DNA of 64,000 nucleotides from an uncultured Stenotrophomonas sp. (GCF_945952405.1 NZ_CAMFIA010000011.1:1-64000); one strand, 5' to 3'; shown: positions 17,195 through 26,091, counted from the first letter of the stretch. The notes: a model not told the origin generated them from the letters alone. Numbers and translations: made by a program.

Positions 17195-17569
17195 TCAGCG
17201 CTTGATCTGCTGGCCATCGCCACTGGGCACGCTGTCGTAGTAGCGGCCGGTGCGCGAGTCGAACACGCGGTTGGGACCGGCCGGGCGCACGCCGGGAACG
17301 ATGCGCCCGTTGCGGTCATAGACCTTGTCGGCCGGTTTCGGCACCGCGGCCGGTGCGATCCGGGCCGGGCCGGTGGACTTGATCGGCTGCGCCGGCTGCG
17401 GCGACGGCAGCACCTGCGGCTGCGGACGCGCCGCCTGCGGGGGTGGTGCCACCGGCGGCGGCGCCACGGTGGTCGCGCTGCGGGTCGCGGTCGGGTCGGC
17501 AGTAGGCACCTGGGCCAGCGCCAGCGCGGGCAACAGGGCCATCAACAGCAGGGACAAGGTCGGTTTCAT
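17195..17569 (-). CDS. Exported Pro-rich hypothetical protein
   Basis: A 124-residue protein with a Sec signal peptide ([20 protein letters not shown]). A Pro/Ala-rich spacer follows (about residues 35-85). The C-terminal block [30 protein letters not shown] contains two related DxRTGR/DRNGR turns. GGAGCG precedes the ATG. It is probably periplasmic or surface-anchored by an unknown partner. I do not recognise the family. It is divergent from msrB. Confidence 0.7.
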   Translation of the reverse strand: MKPTLSLLLMALLPALALAQVPTADPTATRSATTVAPPPVAPPPQAARPQPQVLPSPQPAQPIKSTGPARIAPAAVPKPADKVYDRNGRIVPGVRPAGPNRVFDSRTGRYYDSVPSGDGQQIKR

Positions 17570-17709
17570 GGCACGCTCCGGCGTGGATCGCATTCACCTT
17601 GCGCCCGCGCCTGTGTGCCGCCCATGAACGGCCATCACACTTGCAAGGGGGCGCCAGCACCCCCACGTTTGCCGGCATCCCCAGGCCATCGACCCCACGG
17701 AGAGCCGGC

Positions 17710-18177
17710 ATGACTGCCTTCGACCTGACGCCCCCCACCGCCACCCAGACCGAGGCGCTGGTCGCCGGGCTCAGCAGCGAGGAACGCCGCGTGCTGCTGC
17801 AGCACGGTACCGAGGCGCCGTTCTGCGGCGTGTTCCTCGACAACAAGCGCGAGGGCGTCTACTGCTGCCGGCTGTGCGCGCTGCCGCTGTTCCGCTCCAG
17901 CACCAAGTTCGATTCCGGTACCGGCTGGCCCAGCTTCTTCGCTCCGTTCGACCCGGCGCACGTGCGCGAGATCCGCGATACCAGCCACGGCATGGTCCGC
18001 ACCGAGATCACCTGTGCGCGCTGCGGCAGCCACCTGGGCCACGTGTTCCCGGACGGTCCGCCGCCGACCTACGAGCGCCACTGCCTGAACTCCGTCTCAC
18101 TTTCGTTCACCGGCAATGGCGAGCCGTGGCCCGATCCCCTGCAGCGCGGCGGCGCGGAAGCCGGTGTAGCGGGCTGA
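17710..18177 (+). CDS. msrB: Peptide-methionine (R)-S-oxide reductase
   Basis: Reduces R-methionine sulfoxide in oxidised proteins. The 155-residue MsrB domain has both structural zinc pairs, Cys53/Cys56 (CRLC) and Cys102/Cys105 (CARC). It also has the fold motif [10 protein letters not shown] and the catalytic Cys125 in [11 protein letters not shown]. The recycling cysteine found in some MsrB proteins is probably Cys71-region replaced, so thiol recycling may differ. No signal peptide, so it is cytosolic. motA follows after 90 bases on the same strand. Confidence 0.93.
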   Translation: MTAFDLTPPTATQTEALVAGLSSEERRVLLQHGTEAPFCGVFLDNKREGVYCCRLCALPLFRSSTKFDSGTGWPSFFAPFDPAHVREIRDTSHGMVRTEITCARCGSHLGHVFPDGPPPTYERHCLNSVSLSFTGNGEPWPDPLQRGGAEAGVAG

Positions 18178-18267
18178 AAGCCCCGCTGACCGATTTCACA
18201 GAATTCCCTCTTCAGAAATGCGCTCGACGGGCCGACAAGGAGATATCCCCTCTCCTTGCGTCGCGCC

Positions 18268-19122
18268 ATGCTCATCATCGTTGGATTCCTGGTCGTCATC
18301 ATCAGCGTGATCGGGGGCTACCTCGGTGCCCACGGCCGCCTGGGTGCCCTCTGGCAGCCCTATGAGCTGGTCATCATCGGCGGCGCCGCGCTCGGCGCCT
18401 TCCTGGTCGGCACTCCGGCCAAGACGGTCAAGCAGACCCTGCAGGCCATGGTCGGCGTGTTCAAGGGCCCGCGCTACAAGCAGCAGGACTACATCGATGT
18501 GCTCAGCCTGCTCTACGAACTGCTCAACAAGGCCCGCCGCGAAGGCTTCATGGCGCTGGAAGACCATGTCGAGCGGCCGGCCGAGAGCGCGCTGTTCAGC
18601 AACTATCCCAAGGTGCAGGCCGACCACCACCTGATCGACTTCATCACCGACTGCCTGCGCCTGATGATCGGCAGCAACATCGAGCCGCACGAGCTGGAAC
18701 CGCTGCTGGAACTGGAGCTGGAAAAGCACCACGCCGAGGCCATGGCGCCGTCGCAGGTGCTGACCAAGGTCGCCGACGGACTTCCCGGTTTCGGCATCGT
18801 CGCGGCGGTGCTGGGCATCGTCATCACCATGGGCTCGATCGGCGGCGACATCGTCGAGGTTGGCGGCCACGTGGCCGGCGCGCTGGTCGGCACCTTCCTC
18901 GGCATCCTGCTCGGTTACGGCTTCGTCGGCCCGATGGCGGCCGCGATGGAAGCCCGCGCCGAGCAGGACAGCCGCATCTACGAATCGGTGAAGACCGCCC
19001 TGCTCGCCTGCCTGCGCGGCTACAACCCGAAGATCGCGCTGGAGTTCGCCCGCAAGACGCTGCCGTCGAACGTGCGCCCGGCCTTCTCCGATTTCGAGCA
19101 GCACCTGAAGACGGTCAAGTAA
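18268..19122 (+). CDS. motA: Flagellar motor stator protein MotA
   Basis: With MotB, forms the proton channel that drives flagellar rotation. The 284-residue protein has four membrane segments: about residues 1-20, 30-50, 170-190 and 200-222. The cytoplasmic loop contains charged residues of the rotor interface. The segment VADGLPGFGIVAAVLGIVIT holds the conserved Pro of the channel. The start at ATG 18268 matches the MotA N-terminus MLIIVGFLVV. AAGGAG is 25 bases upstream, nearer (13 bases) to an in-frame TTG at 18256, so the longer start is possible. motB follows after 3 bases. Confidence 0.95.
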   Translation: MLIIVGFLVVIISVIGGYLGAHGRLGALWQPYELVIIGGAALGAFLVGTPAKTVKQTLQAMVGVFKGPRYKQQDYIDVLSLLYELLNKARREGFMALEDHVERPAESALFSNYPKVQADHHLIDFITDCLRLMIGSNIEPHELEPLLELELEKHHAEAMAPSQVLTKVADGLPGFGIVAAVLGIVITMGSIGGDIVEVGGHVAGALVGTFLGILLGYGFVGPMAAAMEARAEQDSRIYESVKTALLACLRGYNPKIALEFARKTLPSNVRPAFSDFEQHLKTVK

Positions 19123-19125
19123 GCC

Positions 19126-20094
19126 ATGGCCGAGAACAAGCCCACCGTCATCGTCCGCCGGGTCAAGAAGGCCGGCCACGCCGCCCACCACGGCGGCTCG
19201 TGGAAGGTGGCCTATGCCGACTTCGTGACCGCGATGATGGCCTTCTTCCTGGTGCTGTGGCTGATGGCCACCACCAACAAGAACGACCGCGCGGCCATTT
19301 CCGAGTACTTCCGCAACCCCAGCCCGCTGAGCGGGCAGAACGCCACGCCGGCGCCCGGCATGGCCGGTCCGGGCGGTGCCAGCACCTCGATGATCAAGCT
19401 CGGCGGCGCCACCGATGTCTCGCGCGGCAACAGCAACGATCCCTTCCAGAACCAGAAGGAAGCCGTGCCGCAGCCGGTGGACCAGCAGCAGCGCGACAAG
19501 CAGCAGCTGGAAGCGCTGATGAAGGAACTGCAGGAAGCGATCAGCAGGAGCCAGGCGCTGGAGCCGTTCAAGGACCAGCTGCTGCTGGACCTGACCCCGG
19601 AAGGCCTGCGCATCCAGATCGTGGACAAGCAGAACCGGCCGATGTTCGATCTCGGCAGCGCCACGCTGAAGCCGTACACGCAGCAGATCCTGCACGAGCT
19701 GGCCGAATACCTGAACCATGTGCCGAACCGGATCAGCCTGACCGGCCACACCGACATCACCGCCTACTCGGCCGCCCGTGGCTACGGTAACTGGGAGCTG
19801 AGCGCGGACCGTGCCAATGCCGCGCGGCGTGCCCTGGTCGATGGCGGCCTGGATGACAGCAAGATCACCCGCGTGGTCGGCCTGTCCTCGTCGGTGCTGT
19901 TCGACAAGGGCGATCCGCAGAACCCGATCAACCGCCGCATCAGCATCGTGGTGATGACCAAGGCCGCCGAGGAGGCCGCGCTGGCCGGTGCCGGCCCGCA
20001 GGTGGGGCTGTCGGCCCCGACTGCCGACCCGGACGTGCAGGCCGCACAGGGCCAGGCACCGGCCGAAGCCACCGCCCCGGCGGTGGCGCGCTGA
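19126..20094 (+). CDS. motB: Flagellar motor stator protein MotB
   Basis: The stator anchor, 322 residues. A basic N-terminus is followed by a single transmembrane helix with the proton-carrying Asp32 in VAYADFVTAMMAFFLVLWL. The periplasmic plug/linker follows. The OmpA-like peptidoglycan-binding domain runs from about residue 160 to 275 with LTGHTDITAY and NRRISIVV. A Pro/Ala-rich tail of about 40 residues (ending TAPAVAR) is a strain- or genus-specific extension. The gene starts 3 bases after motA, indicating coupled translation. Confidence 0.96.
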   Translation: MAENKPTVIVRRVKKAGHAAHHGGSWKVAYADFVTAMMAFFLVLWLMATTNKNDRAAISEYFRNPSPLSGQNATPAPGMAGPGGASTSMIKLGGATDVSRGNSNDPFQNQKEAVPQPVDQQQRDKQQLEALMKELQEAISRSQALEPFKDQLLLDLTPEGLRIQIVDKQNRPMFDLGSATLKPYTQQILHELAEYLNHVPNRISLTGHTDITAYSAARGYGNWELSADRANAARRALVDGGLDDSKITRVVGLSSSVLFDKGDPQNPINRRISIVVMTKAAEEAALAGAGPQVGLSAPTADPDVQAAQGQAPAEATAPAVAR

Positions 20095-20119
20095 ACACCC
20101 GGCCGGGTGGGCTCTCTAG

Positions 20120-20180
20120 TGGGGTCGGATCCCTTTCCACAGGAAAGGGATCTGACCCCATCAGGCGACCCCATCAGGCG
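20120..20180. repeat. GGGGTCAGA-type palindrome plus tandem 13-mer
   Basis: A near-perfect hairpin (20120-20160; CCCTTTCC-ACA-GGAAAGGG core) stands after motB and could end its transcript. Its right edge merges into a tandem direct repeat of ACCCCATCAGGCG (20155-20167 and 20168-20180). Confidence 0.7.
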
Positions 20181-20199
20181 CCCTCATTGGCGCTACCGG

Positions 20200-20205
20200 T
20201 ACAAT
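20200..20205 (+). promoter_or_regulatory. Candidate -10 box
   Basis: TACAAT, 34 bases before the start of the next gene, is a plausible -10 element. No convincing -35 element was found. Confidence 0.3.
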
Positions 20206-20238
20206 GGCGGTCTTTCCTTTTCCAGGTGACCCCACCCC

Positions 20239-20727
20239 ATGTCCCAGTCCTCCAAGGCCAAGCGCGACAAGCGCAAGAAGCAGCAGGGCAAGCGCCCGTT
20301 CCTCCGCCTGAACGCCCAGCAGCAGGTGCAGAACCACGCCGTGCTGACCAACGAAGACGGCCAGGTGGTCGCGGCCATCGGCCTGCAGGGCCGTGAGTGG
20401 CTGCTGGCCATCGGCGGCCAGACCATGGGCAACGCCGAGAACCCGGTGCCGATGCTGGCCATGCTCAAGCACCTGGCCAACGTGCAGGAGAAGGAAGGCC
20501 GCAAGGTCAACCTGGAATACTCCGAGCTGCTGCAGAAGCTGCTGGACACCCTGGCTGCCGAGTCCGGCCAGACCGCCGACGAGTACCTGGCCAAGCTGGT
20601 CGCCGAATTCGAAGGCGTCGAAGCCGAAGAAGGCGAAGAAGGCGAAGCTGCCGAGGGCGAGGTTGCCGAAGAAGCCGCTACCGAGGCTGCCCCGGCCGCT
20701 GACAGCGACAGCAAGCCGCAGGCCTGA
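20239..20727 (+). CDS. Conserved hypothetical protein, basic head and acidic tail
   Basis: A 162-residue soluble protein of three parts. The head is strongly basic (KAKRDKRKKQQGKRP, residues 6-20). The middle is compact (about 25-125, with AIGLQGREWLLAIGG and a Leu-rich helix LLQKLLDTLAA). The tail is very acidic (EAEEGEEGEAAEGE, about 128-162). The charge polarity suggests nucleic-acid or ribosome contact, but that is inference. The start ATG follows a poor ribosome site. The DUF4031 gene begins 13 bases downstream. I do not recognise a named family. Confidence 0.7.
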   Translation: MSQSSKAKRDKRKKQQGKRPFLRLNAQQQVQNHAVLTNEDGQVVAAIGLQGREWLLAIGGQTMGNAENPVPMLAMLKHLANVQEKEGRKVNLEYSELLQKLLDTLAAESGQTADEYLAKLVAEFEGVEAEEGEEGEAAEGEVAEEAATEAAPAADSDSKPQA

Positions 20728-20740
20728 ACCGGCCCCGGCG

Positions 20741-21016
20741 GTGACGGTCTACGTCGATGACGCGGTGCATGCCTGGCGCGGACAGCGCTGGGCGCACCTG
20801 ATGGCCGACACCCTGGCCGAGCTGCACGCGATGGCGGCGCAGCTCGGCATTCCACCGCGAGCCTTCCAGAACAAGGCCAGCGGCGCCCACTACGATGTCA
20901 CCACCGAGCTGCGCGCGCAGGCGATCGCGCTCGGTGCACGGGCGATTTCCCGGCACGCCGACCGCGTGCTGGTCAAAGCGGTGATCGCCAACGCCCGCGC
21001 GCAGTACCGGCCATAG
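20741..21016 (+). CDS. DUF4031 domain protein
   Basis: A 91-residue protein beginning at GTG (VTVYVDDAVHAWRGQRWAHL). This matches the usual N-terminus of DUF4031 proteins and decides the start despite a weak ribosome site. The core contains WAHLMADTLAELHAMAAQLG, FQNKASGAHYDVT and RAISRHADRVLVK. DUF4031 is found across bacteria, and its function is unknown. It lies 13 bases after the preceding gene and is probably cotranscribed. Confidence 0.75.
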   Translation: MTVYVDDAVHAWRGQRWAHLMADTLAELHAMAAQLGIPPRAFQNKASGAHYDVTTELRAQAIALGARAISRHADRVLVKAVIANARAQYRP

Positions 21017-21063
21017 GCCCGGCTGCCGTTTGCCTCCTGCAGGACCTGCTCTACGCGGAATGC

Positions 21064-21125
21064 AGCCGAGCGTAGGCTCGGCTCTACACGGCAACGGAAT
21101 CAGCCGAGCGTGGGCTCGGCTCTAC
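21064..21125 (-). repeat. Two SMAG hairpins in tandem
   Basis: Two minus-strand units (21064-21087 and 21102-21125), both AGCCGAGCG..GGCTCGGCTCTAC, sit in the convergent gap. They end 8 bases from the DUF6630-like stop. Confidence 0.85.
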
Positions 21126-21133
21126 AGGCCCGC

Positions 21134-21676
21134 TCAGAACGGGTCGCTGCCCAGCCGCACTTCCACGTTCAGCAGCGAGCACAGCGCCAGCATCGCGTCG
21201 TCATCGCGGGTCAACGCCATCCAGCCGGTGAAGCCGTCGCTGCCCGCATCCACGCTCCACAGCGTGTAGTTGTGCTCGCGCAGGCGATCGAAGGCGGTGG
21301 ACATCAGCTGCACGCCGTCCAGGTCTTCGGTGAAGTCCTCATCGTCGAGGTCGCCACCCCAGTCCAGCTGCAGGTTGAAGCGCGCCGACAGCTCGTTCAC
21401 CGCGGAAACCAGCGTCTCCAGGTCGTCGCGCTCGACCTCGAAGCCCGACTGCCAGGCGATGGCCGTGAACAGCGACGGCAGCCAGTCGGCATCGGCCTCC
21501 AGCGGCTCACCGGCCTCGGCCAGCAGCTCGCGCCAGCGGTTGAACTGCTGCAGGGCCAGTTCCTCGTCGCCCGGGTTGATCAGCACCAGCAGGTTCCAGA
21601 CCCGTGCCTCGAAGCCCTCCTCGTCGAAGTCGTGGATGTCTTCCTCGAAGTCGAAATAGTCGCTGTTGTCGGGCAT
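21134..21676 (-). CDS. DUF6630-like acidic protein
   Basis: A 180-residue, very acidic soluble protein (MPDNSDYFDFEEDIHDFDEE at its start). The C-terminal half contains DLDGVQLMSTAFDRLREHNY and FTGWMALTRDDDAM, which I associate with DUF6630. It has no signal peptide or membrane segment. AGAGGAAG precedes the ATG at 21676. It is divergent from the DUF3297 gene with a 90-bp shared upstream region. Function is unknown. Confidence 0.7.
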   Translation of the reverse strand: MPDNSDYFDFEEDIHDFDEEGFEARVWNLLVLINPGDEELALQQFNRWRELLAEAGEPLEADADWLPSLFTAIAWQSGFEVERDDLETLVSAVNELSARFNLQLDWGGDLDDEDFTEDLDGVQLMSTAFDRLREHNYTLWSVDAGSDGFTGWMALTRDDDAMLALCSLLNVEVRLGSDPF

Positions 21677-21766
21677 GGCGGAACTTCCTCTGGGGCAGGC
21701 CGGCATTCTACGGTTTATCCTGTGCCGCTGAAGCCGGCCTTGGTGGCCGTCACTGTGAATGAAGCG

Positions 21767-22015
21767 ATGAGCGATACCCCTCCCGACCACCTGGCGATCA
21801 ACCCGGCCAGTCCCTTCCATGATGCGCAGGCGCTGGAGCGCGGCGTCGGCGTGCGTTTCAACGACGTCGAGCGCGACAATGTCGAGGAATACTCGGTCAG
21901 CGAAGGCTGGATCCGCGTGCAGGCCGGCAAGGCCCGCGACCGTCGCGGCAACCCGATGACCATCAAGGTCAAGGGCAAGGTCGAAGTGTATTTCCTGGAG
22001 CAGAAGCCGGAATAA
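21767..22015 (+). CDS. DUF3297 family protein
   Basis: An 82-residue protein matching DUF3297: MSDTPPDHLAINPASPFHDA, then RGVGVRFNDVERDNVEEYSV and RRGNPMTIKVKGKVEVYF. The family is small, soluble and of unknown function, with a conserved GWIRV strand. The ATG lies at the family's normal N-terminus; the upstream GAAG is a weak ribosome site. No neighbour suggests its role. Confidence 0.85.
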   Translation: MSDTPPDHLAINPASPFHDAQALERGVGVRFNDVERDNVEEYSVSEGWIRVQAGKARDRRGNPMTIKVKGKVEVYFLEQKPE

Positions 22016-22032
22016 GCGCGGCTCCCGGATGC

Positions 22033-22072
22033 TGGGGTCAGATCGCTTTCCTGCGGAAAGGGATCTGGCCCC
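22033..22072. repeat. GGGGTCAGA-type palindrome
   Basis: TGGGGTCAGATCGCTTTCC-TGC-GGAAAGGGATCTGGCCCC forms a hairpin with a few mismatches between convergent genes. It is placed as a two-way transcript end. Confidence 0.65.
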
Positions 22073-22096
22073 GATCGACGGCGCCCGACCGCAGCG

Positions 22097-23746
22097 TCAC
22101 TCGCGTTTGCGCGATTCCAGCAGGTCCAGGTTGCGGATCAGGCGCCGCGAGATCTCATCGGAGATCACCCCGCGCCGGGTCAGCCGGAACAGTTCCTCAC
22201 GCTCGGCATTGAGGCCGGCACTGCGCAGCTGGCGATAGCCCAGTTCCATGCGCCGCACCTTCTCCGGGTCCACGTCGGGCCCGTCGTTGTCCTTCTCCAG
22301 GTGACGCTGGTACAGCAGGCTCACCCGCGAGGCGGCATCGTTGTACAGCTGCACGTTCTCGGTGTTCTGGTTCATCACCAGCTGCTGGCGCATGCGCTCG
22401 ACCCCGGCCAGCGCGGCCTTGGACGACAGCCGGCGTGCCAGGTCCTCTTCCTTGCGCTCGCCCGAATCGGCCGGCAGCTGCAGGCCCTTCAGCAACTGCG
22501 GCAGCGCGATGCTGGCGCCGAGCAGCGAGAACAGGATCACCGAAGCGGCCAGGAAGATCACCAGGTCACGCGCCGGGAACGCACTGCCATCGGGCAGGAA
22601 CAGCGGCAGGGTCAACACACCGGCCAGGGTGATCGCACCGCGCACGCCGGCCACCGAGGTCGCCACCACGATGCGCCAGTTCGGCGCCTCGCCACGCTCC
22701 AGGCCCCTGCGGCGCGCGCGCAGCAGGTTCCAGCGCAGCGACAGCCATACCCACAGCAGGCGCAGCACGACCAGTGCCAGGTTGATCACCACCACGTACA
22801 CCAGCAGCCACCAGGCCGACTGGTGGCCGCTCTCGTTCATGGTGGTGGTGGCACGTTCGACGATGCCCGGCAGCTGCTCGCCCAGCAGCACGAACATGAT
22901 GCCGTTGAAGCTGAACTGCAGCATGTTCCAGACCCCGGCGCGCTGCACGCGCATGCTGCCGGAGACGCGACCGGTCAACTCGACGTAGCTCATCGCGATG
23001 CCGGCGGCGACCGCGGCGAGGATGCCCGAGGCATGGATTTCTTCGGCCAGCAGGTAAGCCGCGAACGGGATCAACAGGTTGACCAGCATCGCCGCACCCG
23101 GCTCCTCGCCGAACCGGCGCCACAGCCAGCGCTGGAAGGTCGAGACGCCCAGGGTGACCGCCACGCCCACCGCCAGGCCGGCTACCGCCACCCATACGAA
23201 GGTCAGCGAGGCGGTGGCCAGCGAGAAGGTGCCGGTCATCACCGCTGCCACCGCAAAGCGGAAGCAGACCAGGCCCGAGGCATCGTTGAGCAGCGACTCG
23301 CCTTCCAGGATGTGCATCAGGCGCTTCGGGATCGGCGCCTTGGAGGCGATCGCACCGACGGCCACCGGGTCGGTCGGCGACACGATCGCGGCCAGCGCGA
23401 AGCACACCGCCAGCGGCATCACCGGAATCAGCCAGTGGATCAGGAAGCCGGCCCCCACCACGGTGAACACCACCAGGCCGAACGCCAGCTCGAGGATCGC
23501 GCCCTTGTCGCGGAACAGGCCCTGCTTGGGGATGCGCCAGCCATCGAGGAACAGCAGCGGCGGCAGGAACAGCAGGAAGAACACTTCCGGCTCCAGCGCG
23601 TGGCCGCGGTTGAACACACCGGCGATCACCGCGCCCAGCCCGATCTGCACCAGCGGCAGCGGCAACGAGAACGGCAGGACGCGAACCAGGTAGCCGCTGG
23701 CGACAACGGCCACCAGCATCGCCAGGACGACTTCAATGGTATGCAT
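22097..23746 (-). CDS. Na+/H+ antiporter, CPA1 (NhaP/YjcE-like)
   Basis: A 549-residue inner-membrane antiporter. About 12 hydrophobic helices fill residues 1-410, followed by a cytoplasmic tail of about 140 residues. Family motifs are FLLFLPPLLFLDGW, AIVSPTDPVAVGAI (the ion-binding Asp region) and LEGESLLNDASGLV. The tail (ERKEEDLARRLSSKA... LLYQRHLEK) is helical and probably regulatory. The ATG at 23746 is preceded by GGAAG. A longer frame from 23842 adds no recognisable sequence. It probably exchanges Na+ or K+ for H+. Confidence 0.9.
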   Translation of the reverse strand: MHTIEVVLAMLVAVVASGYLVRVLPFSLPLPLVQIGLGAVIAGVFNRGHALEPEVFFLLFLPPLLFLDGWRIPKQGLFRDKGAILELAFGLVVFTVVGAGFLIHWLIPVMPLAVCFALAAIVSPTDPVAVGAIASKAPIPKRLMHILEGESLLNDASGLVCFRFAVAAVMTGTFSLATASLTFVWVAVAGLAVGVAVTLGVSTFQRWLWRRFGEEPGAAMLVNLLIPFAAYLLAEEIHASGILAAVAAGIAMSYVELTGRVSGSMRVQRAGVWNMLQFSFNGIMFVLLGEQLPGIVERATTTMNESGHQSAWWLLVYVVVINLALVVLRLLWVWLSLRWNLLRARRRGLERGEAPNWRIVVATSVAGVRGAITLAGVLTLPLFLPDGSAFPARDLVIFLAASVILFSLLGASIALPQLLKGLQLPADSGERKEEDLARRLSSKAALAGVERMRQQLVMNQNTENVQLYNDAASRVSLLYQRHLEKDNDGPDVDPEKVRRMELGYRQLRSAGLNAEREELFRLTRRGVISDEISRRLIRNLDLLESRKRE

Positions 23747-23863
23747 GCTTCTTCCAGGAAGCGGCGCGCGGGGAGACTCGAGAGCCAGCGCCGGAAACCC
23801 GGAAAAAACTACCACACGCGGCCACGCCCGCGACGCCGGCAATGGCCGCGCGTCAGCCCCGGC

Positions 23864-24652
23864 TCATGCCCCGTCGAAGCGGTACAGGTCCATCGCAAGG
23901 AAGCCGGCATCGATACCGGCATCGATGCGGCGCGCACCGAAGCCGCCCTCGCCGGCCGCGCCCATCGCGAAGAACAGCGGCAGCAGGTGCTCGTCGGTCG
24001 GGTGCGCACGCTCGGCGAACGGCGCCTGCCGGCGGTAGTCGAACAGGGCCTGGCGGTCATCGGCGGCCAGGCGCTGCTCCACCCATTCAATGAAGGGCCG
24101 CACGTACGGCGCTTCCTTGCCGTCCTGGTAGTCGCCCCAGTCGTGCAGGTTGTGGGTGATGCTGCCCGAACCGACCAGCAGCACGCCCTGCTCGCGCAGC
24201 GGCGCCAGCGCACGGCCCAGCGCGAACTGGTGCTCGGGGCCGAGCAGCGGCTGGATCGACACCGGTACCACCGGAATGTCGGCCTGCGGGCGCAGCAGCC
24301 GCAGCGGCACCCACGCACCATGGTCGAGGCCACGCTGCGGGTCGAGCGCCACCGGCAGGCCGGCGGCGGCAATGCGGCCGGCCACCTCTTCGGCCAGCGC
24401 CGGATCCCCCGGCGCCGGGTACTGCAGCTCGAACAACGCGCGCGGGAAGCCACCAAAGTCATGGATGGTCGGCGGCTGCGGGTGCGCACCGACCAGAGGT
24501 TGCCGGCCCAGCCAGTGCGCCGATGCCATCACGATGGCGCGTGGCGTGGGCAGGTCGCGCGCCAGTTCGGCCAGGCGCACGCCGACCTGGCCCGGATGCA
24601 GGGCGGTCATCGGTGAACCATGCGAGATGTACAGCGAAGGCAGGCGGGACAT
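23864..24652 (-). CDS. 4,5-DOPA-type extradiol aromatic ring dioxygenase
   Basis: A 262-residue class III extradiol dioxygenase of the YgiD/DodA type. Zinc or iron ligand histidines are in SHGSPM (His11), ASAHW, LDHGAWVPL and THNLHDWG, as in the family. The C-terminal PLFFAMGAAGE segment is also typical. GGAGA lies 6 bases before the ATG at 24652. It is the second gene after doxX (31-base gap). The divergent LysR gene is the probable regulator. The physiological substrate is unknown; DOPA cleavage is a family activity, not shown here. Confidence 0.88.
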   Translation of the reverse strand: MSRLPSLYISHGSPMTALHPGQVGVRLAELARDLPTPRAIVMASAHWLGRQPLVGAHPQPPTIHDFGGFPRALFELQYPAPGDPALAEEVAGRIAAAGLPVALDPQRGLDHGAWVPLRLLRPQADIPVVPVSIQPLLGPEHQFALGRALAPLREQGVLLVGSGSITHNLHDWGDYQDGKEAPYVRPFIEWVEQRLAADDRQALFDYRRQAPFAERAHPTDEHLLPLFFAMGAAGEGGFGARRIDAGIDAGFLAMDLYRFDGA

Positions 24653-24683
24653 GGAATTCTCCAGTTGCAGGATCAGCCGGCGA

Positions 24684-25094
24684 TCAGCGCGAACGCAGGG
24701 TCCACTTGCCATCGCCGAGCAGGAACAGCACCACCAGCGCCAGCGCCCAGAAGGCCGGGTATTCCCAGCCGCCACCGGCGTTGGCGAAACCGAAGCCGTT
24801 GGCACCGTGCACGGTGACGATGGTGCCCAGCAGCAGCGGCACCCCGACCAGGCCCACCCAGCGGGCGTAGATGCCGAGCAGCAGCGCGGCGCTGATCACC
24901 AGCTCGACGCCGAGGGTGAGATAGCCGAGCACGCCGGGCAGGCCCAGCGATTCGAAGAAGGCGGCGGTACCGGCCGGGGTGAACACCAGCAGCTTGGTCA
25001 GCGCATGGACCAGGAACAGCACGCCCAGGGCCAGGCGCAGCAGGGTGGCACCATACGGGGCCAGCGGCGAAACAGGAGTGGTCGAGGTGGGCAT
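24684..25094 (-). CDS. DoxX family membrane protein
   Basis: A 136-residue inner-membrane protein with four predicted helices (about residues 12-32, 52-72, 75-95 and 108-128). Characteristic DoxX segments are LLRLALGVLFLVHALTKLL and GVELVISAALLLGIYARWV. The first helix has the conserved LxxGxLFLxHxxxK pattern. It heads the doxX-dioxygenase operon, facing the LysR gene. Related proteins take part in thiol/redox stress responses; that role here is inference. Confidence 0.88.
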   Translation of the reverse strand: MPTSTTPVSPLAPYGATLLRLALGVLFLVHALTKLLVFTPAGTAAFFESLGLPGVLGYLTLGVELVISAALLLGIYARWVGLVGVPLLLGTIVTVHGANGFGFANAGGGWEYPAFWALALVVLFLLGDGKWTLRSR

Positions 25095-25146
25095 GGGGAG
25101 GCACCTTGAAGGGAGTGGGCACAGGTTATTGCGCCTTCACAGGCTG

Positions 25147-25174
25147 ATAAATACGATCGATTGACCGTATTTAT
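25147..25174. promoter_or_regulatory. LysR operator palindrome, doxX-LysR region
   Basis: ATAAATACG-N10-CGTATTTAT is a perfect 9-bp inverted repeat in the 96-bp region between doxX and the divergent LysR gene. Its position and AT-rich arms make it the best operator candidate for that regulator. Confidence 0.6.
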
Positions 25175-25190
25175 TTCAAAAGGCGCAACA

Positions 25191-26072
25191 ATGGACACTC
25201 TTGAGGCGATGCGCGTGTTCGTGGCGGTGGTCGAGCGCAACGGCTTCAGTGCGGCCGCGCAGGCGCTGGACCTGTCCACCGCTGGCGTCACCCGCCAGGT
25301 CGCCGCCCTGGAGAAGCGCCTCTCCACCCGTCTGCTCCACCGCACCACACGCCGGGTCAGCCCGACCAGTGCCGGTGCTGCCTATTACGCCCAGTGCGTA
25401 CGCCTGCTGGCCGAGTTCGATGCGCTGGAGGCCAGCATCGGCGCACAGGCGCTGGAGCCCTCCGGCACGCTGCGCATCAACGCCCCGGTCAGCTGGGGCA
25501 TCGCCCGCCTTGGCCCGCTGCTGGCCAGCTACCGCGAGCGCTTCCCGCAGGTGGAACTGGACCTGGCCCTGTCCGACCGCCTGGTGGACATGGTCGAAGA
25601 GGGCTATGACGTGGCCATCCGCATCACCCGCGAGCCCAGCCCCGCGCTGATCGCACGCCGCCTGGGCGAATCGCGGGTGAGCCTGTGCGCAGCGCCGTCC
25701 TACCTGGCCACGCATGGCACGCCGCAGACCCCGCAGGAACTGCAGGACCATGCCTGCCTGAGCTACAGCTACTGGGCCGCTGGCGACCATTGGCCGCTGC
25801 AGGGGCCGGGAGGTGAAGTGAAGGTCGCGGTGAGCAGCCTGCTGCACGCCAACAACGGCGACGTGCTGCGCGAAGCCGCGATCGCCGGCATGGGCGTGAT
25901 CCTGCAGCCGGATTTCCTGCTGCAGGACGCCCTGGCCGATGGCCGCCTGGTGCGCATCCTGCCGCACTGGGAGGCCTCGCCGATCGGGATCTTCGCGGTC
26001 TACACCAGCCGCAGCCACCTGGCACCGAAGGTGCGCAGCTTCATCGACCACCTGGTGGATGCCGGGCTGTAG
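25191..26072 (+). CDS. LysR-family regulator of the doxX operon
   Basis: A 293-residue LysR protein. The winged helix is residues 1-60 (MDTLEAMRVFVAVVERNGFS, LLHRTTRRVSPT). The effector domain has the CrgA-like CAAPSYLATHG motif. The ATG at 25191 with AAGG upstream gives the family N-terminus; a TTG 30 bases earlier is unlikely. The stop TAG lies inside a GTAG that begins an incomplete SMAG-like stem. It is divergent from doxX with a strong palindrome between them, so it probably controls that operon and itself. Confidence 0.92.
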   Translation: MDTLEAMRVFVAVVERNGFSAAAQALDLSTAGVTRQVAALEKRLSTRLLHRTTRRVSPTSAGAAYYAQCVRLLAEFDALEASIGAQALEPSGTLRINAPVSWGIARLGPLLASYRERFPQVELDLALSDRLVDMVEEGYDVAIRITREPSPALIARRLGESRVSLCAAPSYLATHGTPQTPQELQDHACLSYSYWAAGDHWPLQGPGGEVKVAVSSLLHANNGDVLREAAIAGMGVILQPDFLLQDALADGRLVRILPHWEASPIGIFAVYTSRSHLAPKVRSFIDHLVDAGL

Positions 26073-26091
26073 CCGAGCCCGGCGCCTGCCG

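Noticed and set aside
22097..23746. Longer start at 23842 for the Na+/H+ antiporter
   Set aside because: The extra N-terminus has no family resemblance, and the ATG at 23746 has a ribosome site and the correct first helix.
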